Both the position numbers and the translations under genes were made by a program. Below, one piece after another: positions 59,401 to 64,000 of a stretch of 64,000 nucleotides of DNA (positions are counted from its first letter, which is position 1; each line of letters begins with the position of its first letter). Origin of the DNA: Ruminiclostridium sp. (GTDB lineage: Bacteria; Bacillota; Clostridia; Oscillospirales; Ruminococcaceae); the NCBI GenBank assembly GCA_017635095.1, contig JAGBMA010000197.1, positions 1 through 64,000 of the forward strand, read 5' to 3'. The notes under the pieces are model-generated. The model ran no database searches. It was given only the letters and a program-made list of their open reading frames with translations, and was not told the DNA's origin.

Positions 59401-59784
59401 TTACTGTTCTTCTTTGAGTGTGAGCAGGAAAGCGGGGATAATGTCGTTCTCGCCTGTCTGCCAGTTGGTGGCGTGCGATTTCACGGTGGTCATTCCGCTG
59501 AGCCTGCACCCGTTCTTGATGAACTCCTGTATGGTTTCGGTCATACCGCTCGCCGTATTCGATACTGTGAACTTGCGCTTGCCGTCCGCGCGCATCTGCT
59601 TGACGATATCGGGTATGTCCCTTTCCCATATCGTGCGGTGAAAGTCGAGGTACTTCTGTTTAAGTTCAAGACTCTCTCGGTATGCCCAGTAGAGAGTGGG
59701 GTTTACACCCTCTTTATTGAGCTTTACTTCTTCGCCCCTGTTTACCCTTGCTATCAGTTCCTCGATTTTTGCTATCTTTTTCAT
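59401..59784 (-). CDS. DUF7698-like protein, first gene of the amidoligase operon
   Basis: 127-residue protein: helical N terminus (IEELIARVNRGEEVKLNKEGVNPTLYWAYRESLELKQKYLDFHRT) and a beta-rich C-terminal half (FIKNGCRLSGMTTVKS). Such proteins stand beside amidoligase and AIG2-like genes in clostridial mobile elements. Could be the acceptor or regulator; not known. AGGAGGAAACACAATATG. Confidence 0.7.
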   Translation of the reverse strand: MKKIAKIEELIARVNRGEEVKLNKEGVNPTLYWAYRESLELKQKYLDFHRTIWERDIPDIVKQMRADGKRKFTVSNTASGMTETIQEFIKNGCRLSGMTTVKSHATNWQTGENDIIPAFLLTLKEEQ

Positions 59785-59839
59785 ATTGTGTTTCCTCCTG
59801 TTGATTTAGTTAGTGTGTTTATCGTTTCGCTATGTCTAT

Positions 59840-59868
59840 ATTATAGCCGATTTTTCGGGAATAGTCAA
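59840..59868 (-). promoter_or_regulatory. Promoter of the amidoligase operon
   Basis: Minus-strand TTGACT (59863-59868), 17 bp and TATAAT (59840-59845) drive 59784-57679. The three genes have 46-47-bp gaps and no terminator between them. A promoter this close to consensus suggests expression in the lysogen. Confidence 0.75.
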
Positions 59869-59993
59869 GACGGCAATGTTTACGAATGCAAGGCTATGCA
59901 GTTGTGCAATATGTATAAAAACAGCTTTATTTGATTGTTGATTAAGCACAATACTATATATAGACACAAACAAGCAGAAATACTGCATCGAGC

Positions 59994-60022
59994 TTGCATT
60001 TTCCCGAGAAATGTGGTATAGT
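59994..60022 (+). promoter_or_regulatory. Promoter of the 67-aa HTH gene
   Basis: TTGCAT (59994-59999), 17 bp and TATAGT (60017-60022), facing away from the amidoligase operon. Confidence 0.55.
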
Positions 60023-60055
60023 AGAATAAGCACAAACAGAAAGGGTGTGAGCCGA

Positions 60056-60259
60056 GTGCTGAGATACAAGTTTGATATTCTGAAAGAACTGAAAGAGCAG
60101 GGATATTCTACATACAAACTGCAAAAGGAGCAGATATTGAGCCATTCTACTGTTCAGAAACTTCGCTCTGGAGAAATTGTCGGAACTGCCAATATCGACG
60201 TGCTGTGTTCGCTGCTCCATTGTCAGCCCGGTGATCTGATAGAACATATCCCCAATTAA
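60056..60259 (+). CDS. Small XRE-like HTH protein, 67 aa
   Basis: Starts at GTG 60056 after AAGGGTG. HTH_26-type Cro/C1 domain (YSTYKLQKEQILSHSTVQKLRSGEIVGTANIDVLCSLLHCQPGDLI) fills the whole protein. Divergent from the amidoligase operon and convergent with the next HTH gene. Confidence 0.8.
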   Translation: MLRYKFDILKELKEQGYSTYKLQKEQILSHSTVQKLRSGEIVGTANIDVLCSLLHCQPGDLIEHIPN

Positions 60260-60263
60260 AAAT

Positions 60264-60287
60264 CCCGAACAGCCGAAGCTGTCCGGG
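60264..60287 (-). terminator. Terminator of the 81-aa HTH gene
   Basis: CCCGAACAGC-CGAA-GCTGTCCGGG, 10-bp stem with one mismatch, followed by ATTTTTAATT on the minus strand. Confidence 0.65.
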
Positions 60288-60297
60288 AGAGAGGAGA

Positions 60298-60543
60298 TCA
60301 TTTGTCCGTATCGCTGCCGGAGTCTTCTTCCGGTGCATCGTGGTCTATGTAGAGAAGGTCTGAGATCTCACAGCCCAGCGCGTCGCAGATGCGAACTAAA
60401 TGAGTGAACTTGATCTGGGTCGCAAGCTCGTGGTACATCTCACCGATGGTGGTCGGTCTGATGCCCGTCTTGCGAGCCAGGTCTTTTTGTGTCCAGCGAC
60501 GTTCGCCAAGCATCGCGGACAGCCTGTTGTGAATTCTACTCAT
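60298..60543 (-). CDS. XRE-like HTH protein, 81 aa
   Basis: ATG 60543 after AAAGGAG. XRE domain (LSAMLGERRWTQKDLARKTGIRPTTIGEMYHELATQIKFTHLVRICDALG) and an acidic tail. It lies next to attR with a palindromic operator in its own promoter. It could be a second immunity regulator. Confidence 0.82.
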   Translation of the reverse strand: MSRIHNRLSAMLGERRWTQKDLARKTGIRPTTIGEMYHELATQIKFTHLVRICDALGCEISDLLYIDHDAPEEDSGSDTDK

Positions 60544-60556
60544 AGCACTATTCTCC

Positions 60557-60619
60557 TTTCGTGATATTATAACAGATTTCAAGTAATCTGTCATTACCTG
60601 TTGTTAGAATATCACGAAA
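60557..60619 (-). promoter_or_regulatory. Promoter and nested inverted repeats of the 81-aa HTH gene
   Basis: Minus-strand ATGACA (60589-60594), 17 bp, TATAAT (60566-60571). An outer inverted repeat (TTTCGTGATATT-x-TAACAG, 60557-60575, with 60599-60619, two mismatches) and an inner one (AGATT...AATCT, 60574-60589) cover the promoter. Likely autoregulation. Confidence 0.6.
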
Positions 60620-60658
60620 GACGTTAAACAAAATCGTAAAATGGGAAAATATACCAAA

Positions 60659-60760
60659 AAACGGTACGGCGCTCCTTGCCGTCGCAATTTTGGTGAAAAT
60701 GAACAAAAGCGGCCTGCTCACCCTCGTTGAAGAAGGCGAGCAGACCGCATTGTACCGTTT
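60659..60760 (+). other. Long-range hairpin near attR
   Basis: A perfect 9-bp outer stem AAACGGTAC/GTACCGTTT (60659-60667 with 60752-60760) encloses GCGG-c-CTGCTC / GAGCAG-a-CCGC (60709-60719 with 60738-60748). No gene. It may be a structured RNA or an accessory element of the attachment site. Confidence 0.45.
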
Positions 60761-60766
60761 GAATTT

Positions 60767-60786
60767 TGACACCCTATTTGACACCC
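60767..60786 (+). repeat. Right copy of 20-bp terminal repeat, likely integrase arm site
   Basis: TGACACCCTATTTGACACCC, identical to 958-977, 105 bp inside the right att core. Confidence 0.6.
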
Positions 60787-60846
60787 ATACTTGCCGATTT
60801 TGGCATATAAAAGACGATATGTGCGTTATTTGAATGTCAAACAAAA

Positions 60847-60886
60847 AACTCCCGAAAAGGCTTTAATAAAGCGTTTTTCGGGAGTT
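60847..60886 (-). terminator. Prophage-supplied tRNA-Pro terminator
   Basis: 12-bp stem AACTCCCGAAAA / TTTTCGGGAGTT (60847-60858 with 60875-60886) with an inner GCTTT/AAAGC, followed by T-run on the minus strand. It lies just downstream of the intact tRNA, on the phage side, and so replaces the native terminator now stranded at 828-861. Confidence 0.8.
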
Positions 60887-60891
60887 GTTTT

Positions 60892-60936
60892 TGGTCTGAG
60901 TGACGGGACTTGAACCCACGGCCTCTACCACCCCAA
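60892..60936 (-). other. attR: 45-bp core in the tRNA-Pro gene
   Basis: Identical to 871-915. It covers the tRNA from the encoded CCA back through the T arm to the anticodon loop, so recombination restores a complete tRNA. Confidence 0.93.
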
Positions 60937-60967
60937 GGTAGCGCGCTACCAACTGCGCCACACCCAG
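60892..60967 (-). tRNA. tRNA-Pro, anticodon GGG
   Basis: 76 nt including encoded CCA. Acceptor CTGGGTG/CACTCAG (60961-60967 with 60896-60902), D stem GCGC, anticodon stem CTACC/GGTAG with loop TTGGGGT (anticodon GGG at 60932-60934), T arm TTCAAGT. All arms pair. The 5' half is chromosomal, the 3' half comes from the prophage. Confidence 0.96.
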
Positions 60968-61068
60968 ACGTAGCAGTCATTTTCTGACTGCTTTAATATT
61001 ATACTACGGAGAGCGCGATTTGTCAATAGTTTTTGCAAAATTTTGCTGAAAAGTTTTTTGGGAAAGGC

Positions 61069-62346
61069 TCAAAGCTGTTCTCCGACGCAAAATTCATCTT
61101 CTGCGGAAGCAATACGCACCCTTATGATATCGTGCCGAGCGGCATCGGAGCCATACACACGGACGGGGGTATAATTGGGAGCAAGACCCGCTGCAAAATC
61201 GGGGGAAGTTCGCTTCTGCACGAGTATTTCGGTGCATTTTCCCACCTGTGCTCTGAGGAAATCCGCCCTGACTCTGTCCGCAAGAGCCGCCATTTTCTCA
61301 TAGCGCGCCGCCTTTACATTTTCGGGGACATGATCGGAGCGTTTTGCAGCTGCAGTTCCCGGGCGCACCGAGTAGGTAAAGACATGGATCCTTGCGAAAC
61401 CGGCTTTTTCTGCGAATGCAAGGGACTGTGCGAACTCCTCGTCGGTCTCACCCGCGAAACCGACCATGATATCGGTAGTTATTGCGCAGTCCGGAAATCT
61501 CTCCCGAAGCCGTGCGAGGATACCGAGGTAACCAGCAGTATCGTAGTGGCGGTTCATGCGCCTGAGGGTCGCGTCGCATCCGCTCTGAAGCGACAGGTGA
61601 AAATGTGGACAGAGCTTCGGCTCATCGGCGAGCCGGGAAACGAGGCGCTCATCGAGCATCTCCGGCTCAAGTGAGGAGAGCCGCACTCTTGCAATATTAT
61701 CGTGGCATGAAGCGGCTCTGACGGCATCTGCGAGGTCTGTGCCTATGTCTGTGCCATAGCAGGACAGGTTGATACCGACGAGAACGATCTCACGATGCCC
61801 GTTTTCGGCGCAGAAACGCGCTTCATCGGCTATCGACTGCAGGCTTCGCGAGCGGACGCGTCCTCTTGCGTAAGGGATTATGCAGTACGAGCAGAACCTG
61901 TCGCAGCCGTCCTCTATCTTTATAAACGAGCGTGTTTTATCTGCAGTAAGCGAAAGCGGCAGCTCCTCATACACTCTCGGGAGACGTGAACCGCACTGCA
62001 CCGCGCCGCCGTCAAGGAAGCTTTCAACAAGCTCGGGTATCTTTGCCTTGTCTGCATTTCCGACGATCACATCGGCGCCGCAGCCTGCCGCTTCATCGGG
62101 GAAAGCCTGTGGATAACAGCCCGTAAGCACCGCGACCACGGAAGGGTTCTGCTTTTTTGCGGCGCGAACGGCATGGCGGGCTTTTTTGTCACTGTTCTCG
62201 GTGACAGAGCACGAGTTCACGATGAAAACATCGGGCACTTCCCCGCTCCCGCAAGGAACGAATCCCGCGTTTTTCATAGCGCCGTCGATCGCAGCGCTCT
62301 CATATTGGTTTACCTTACAGCCGAATGTAACTACAGCATATTTCAT
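61069..62346 (-). CDS. mtaB: MtaB-like tRNA methylthiotransferase
   Basis: 425-residue MiaB/MtaB-family enzyme that converts t6A37 to ms2t6A37 in tRNA. N-terminal UPF0004 domain with Cys in TFGCKVNQYES, NSCSV and TGCYPQ; radical SAM domain with DGCDRFCSYCIIPYARG; C-terminal TRAM-like stretch. The TFGCKVNQYES start marks MtaB rather than MiaB. Host gene. Confidence 0.9.
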   Translation of the reverse strand: MKYAVVTFGCKVNQYESAAIDGAMKNAGFVPCGSGEVPDVFIVNSCSVTENSDKKARHAVRAAKKQNPSVVAVLTGCYPQAFPDEAAGCGADVIVGNADKAKIPELVESFLDGGAVQCGSRLPRVYEELPLSLTADKTRSFIKIEDGCDRFCSYCIIPYARGRVRSRSLQSIADEARFCAENGHREIVLVGINLSCYGTDIGTDLADAVRAASCHDNIARVRLSSLEPEMLDERLVSRLADEPKLCPHFHLSLQSGCDATLRRMNRHYDTAGYLGILARLRERFPDCAITTDIMVGFAGETDEEFAQSLAFAEKAGFARIHVFTYSVRPGTAAAKRSDHVPENVKAARYEKMAALADRVRADFLRAQVGKCTEILVQKRTSPDFAAGLAPNYTPVRVYGSDAARHDIIRVRIASAEDEFCVGEQL

Positions 62347-62438
62347 AAATCGACATCTCCGCTATTGTTGCAATTGCACAAAAGAAATGCAAAATATTCT
62401 TGTTTATCACCAAAATCTCCGAAATTTGGAAGAAAGTA

Positions 62439-62467
62439 TTGACTTTGAAAAAATTTCTGCTATTATA
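62439..62467 (+). promoter_or_regulatory. Promoter of the HPr-like pair
   Basis: TTGACT (62439-62444), about 16-17 bp, TATTAT/ATATAA (62461-62469), 50 bp before the first HPr-like gene. Confidence 0.6.
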
Positions 62468-62518
62468 TAAGCAAGGTGCAGAAAGAGTACCGGTCAGAGC
62501 AAAGGGGAGTTGGACCGA

Positions 62519-62749
62519 ATGATAAAAGCGTTGATAAGGCTCGTAAGCATAGATGATGTCAAGGATTTTGTGAAGAAGGCAAATGAGCTTGACTACGACG
62601 TTGACCTTTCTCTCGGTAAGTACACCGTTGACGCAAAGTCCATCATGGGTATATTCAGCCTTGATCTCAACCGCGAGATCGAGCTTACGATACACAGCGA
62701 CAAGCCGGATTTTCTTGATGTGATACCGGAATACGTCGTAAAGAAGTAA
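62519..62749 (+). CDS. HPr-like protein 1 without the catalytic His
   Basis: The 76 residues fit the HPr fold (IRLVSIDDVKDFVKKANELDYDVDLSLGKYTVDAKSIMGIFSLDL). The Ser46-region motif AKSIMGIFSL is intact, but the LHARPA loop with the phospho-His is replaced by SIDDVKDFV. It cannot carry phosphate in the PTS; a Crh-like regulatory role is possible. ATG 62519 after AGGGGAG. Confidence 0.75.
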   Translation: MIKALIRLVSIDDVKDFVKKANELDYDVDLSLGKYTVDAKSIMGIFSLDLNREIELTIHSDKPDFLDVIPEYVVKK

Positions 62750-62789
62750 CAGAAACATAACAAAACCGAGTGATCGAAAGGTGAAAGAC

Positions 62790-63020
62790 ATGAAAGAATT
62801 TTCCATAAGAATAGTAACGATAGATGATGTTAAGAAGTTTGTATCCACAGTGATGACGTTCGATTATGACATCGACCTCATCTCCGGAAGATACGCGATA
62901 GACGCAAAGTCCATAATGGGCATTTTCAGCGTCGATCTCTCAAAAGATCTCAAGCTTGTTGCTCACACCGATGACACGGCCGAGCTTGAATCCGCTATCG
63001 GACAGTTCATCGTAAAATAA
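62790..63020 (+). CDS. HPr-like protein 2 without the catalytic His
   Basis: 76 residues, paralogous to the gene 40 bp upstream (DAKSIMGIFSVDL identical in 11 of 13). The catalytic His is absent here too (TIDDVKKFV). ATG 62790 after GAAAGGTG. Confidence 0.75.
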   Translation: MKEFSIRIVTIDDVKKFVSTVMTFDYDIDLISGRYAIDAKSIMGIFSVDLSKDLKLVAHTDDTAELESAIGQFIVK

Positions 63021-63101
63021 GCAGTCAGACCCCTGCACGCGATAACTGTATCACAAAGCCACCATTCTCATTTTTGAGTTGTCGAACAAAAGTAAAGGAT
63101 C

Positions 63102-63127
63102 AAGCTCTGCAACAGCGGGGCTTTTTC
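63102..63127 (+). terminator. Terminator of the HPr-like pair
   Basis: AAGCTC/GGGCTT stem with 10-nt loop followed by TTTTTCC; medium strength. Confidence 0.55.
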
Positions 63128-63133
63128 CTTTTA

Positions 63134-63874
63134 TCAGAAATTCGTCTTGTAGAAGTATTCGAGCGGAAGTCTCGATTCCTTTATCTTCTCCGCGTAATAC
63201 ACGCCCACAAAGCGATAATGCCACGGCTCATAGATTATCTTAGTGACGTTCTCATATTCTTTAGGGTAGCGCATGATGAACCCGTATCTGTGCGCATTCT
63301 CGGAAAGCCACCGGAACTGCTCCGTATTCTCGAAGTCATCGGTCACATCGTCGTGCGTCTCCCACCAGTCCGGAGTAAGTATATCGAGCGCAAGCCCCGC
63401 GTTATGCTCACTCGTATAAGGGAGCATTATCTCCTTTTCTGCAAGCCGTCTTGCTTCGGTGCTGCTGTGCCCTTCGCGGATAAGCCGCTTTGTGTAGCTT
63501 TCGAGGTTCTCCTGCTGCTTCTGCACGCTCCTGTATGCAGAAACAACGGTAAGCTGCACTCCGTCGGCAGCCGCGTCTTCGATCATCTGCCTTGCATATC
63601 CGGCGCAGCGCTCATCGAGCATGAAGCTGCCCTGAACATAGTCAAGCCCCACAGTAAAATCCCGCGGCAGCGGATTTTCGGCGTTTATGAGGTAATACGC
63701 CCAGAGGTTGTCAACGCGTCTCTCGGTGGCGGAGGGGATATTTTCCTGTGCGGCGCGGAGCTTGTCCGAGCTGCTCGGGAAGTGCATCACAAGCTGCTGA
63801 AAACCTATGTAGAGCAGATAAATGACCAGCGTCACAGCGATGACCGCCGCCGGTCTTACCGACACTGCTTTCAT
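63134..63874 (-). CDS. VanY-like D-alanyl-D-alanine carboxypeptidase
   Basis: 246-residue membrane-anchored peptidase: N-terminal anchor (about 5-25; VIAVTLVIYLLYIGFQQLV) then a VanY domain with the zinc motif SEHNAGLALD and the second His in EPWHYRFVG. It trims the terminal D-Ala from peptidoglycan. ATG 63874 after AAAGGGGGGAG; an upstream in-frame extension is not likely to be translated. Host gene. Confidence 0.88.
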   Translation of the reverse strand: MKAVSVRPAAVIAVTLVIYLLYIGFQQLVMHFPSSSDKLRAAQENIPSATERRVDNLWAYYLINAENPLPRDFTVGLDYVQGSFMLDERCAGYARQMIEDAAADGVQLTVVSAYRSVQKQQENLESYTKRLIREGHSSTEARRLAEKEIMLPYTSEHNAGLALDILTPDWWETHDDVTDDFENTEQFRWLSENAHRYGFIMRYPKEYENVTKIIYEPWHYRFVGVYYAEKIKESRLPLEYFYKTNF

Positions 63875-64000
63875 ACAGCTCCCCCCTTTCGCGCACACAC
63901 TTATTAATGTCTGCTCATCAGCCAATAGCTGCCAAAAGGCAGTTATTGAGGACACATTTATTATTGGCTGCAAAAGTGCAAGGAAAATTTTTATATTTTA

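Noticed and set aside
60548..60844. 98-codon minus-strand frame upstream of the 81-aa HTH gene
   Set aside because: It crosses a promoter, a 102-bp hairpin and the integrase arm repeat; no ribosome site and no domain.
1..64000. CRISPR array or insertion sequence
   Set aside because: No regularly spaced direct repeats of CRISPR size and no transposase gene seen; the repeats found are isolated pairs or triplets.

Overview
The window is an almost complete integrated prophage of about 60 kb in a Gram-positive, anaerobe-type chromosome. The host is probably a Clostridia member of Ruminococcus/Oscillospiraceae type. This rests on the AAAGGAG-type ribosome binding sites, the mid-range base composition and the flanking genes: an MtaB-like methylthiotransferase, two HPr-like proteins and a VanY-like carboxypeptidase. 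The prophage lies between two copies of a 45-bp sequence (871-915 and 60892-60936). The right copy is the 3' part of an intact tRNA-Pro(GGG) on the minus strand, and the left copy is the orphan tRNA end. The element carries its own replacement tRNA terminator and a 20-bp repeat just inside each end that looks like integrase arm sites.

Layout. 1-0.9 kb: host flank with a broken acyltransferase. 1.0-4.2 kb: integrase, a likely small RNA, the XRE repressor and the divergent early promoter. 4.2-12.9 kb: early and recombination/replication genes (DUF932, DUF1351, RecT, MBL hydrolase, SSB, replisome organizer with iteron-like repeats, ParB). 12.9-23.8 kb: many small accessory genes, a methylase-like protein, a second tyrosine recombinase, an ASCH-like protein, RecU, a radical-SAM protein and a late regulator. 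24-25.7 kb: a damaged membrane-protein/PAPS-reductase fusion and a ParB-like protein. 26-34 kb: a lambda-type head module (terminase, portal, protease with nested scaffold, decoration, capsid). 34-49 kb: a P2-type contractile tail (sheath, tube, frameshifted chaperone, tape measure, X, D, V, U, W, J, I, fibres). 49.7-53.1 kb: a diversity-generating retroelement (DGR). 53-56.6 kb: XkdX/XhlA-like proteins, a second lectin-like protein, holin and endolysin.

The right end holds lysogenic cargo on the minus strand. One part is a small autoregulated operon of tiny proteins with an opposing internal promoter. The other is a three-gene operon encoding a DUF7698-like protein, an amidoligase and a gamma-glutamylcyclotransferase-like protein, driven by a consensus promoter. 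Two more HTH genes sit next to attR.

The DGR is the best-supported special system. The target gene 49757-51565 ends in a 145-bp variable repeat that differs from a template repeat 248 bp downstream at 19 sites, all of them template adenines. A reverse transcriptase follows. It should diversify the lectin-like tip of a tail fibre and so retarget host adsorption. The least described parts are the amidoligase operon and the small-peptide operon at the right end.
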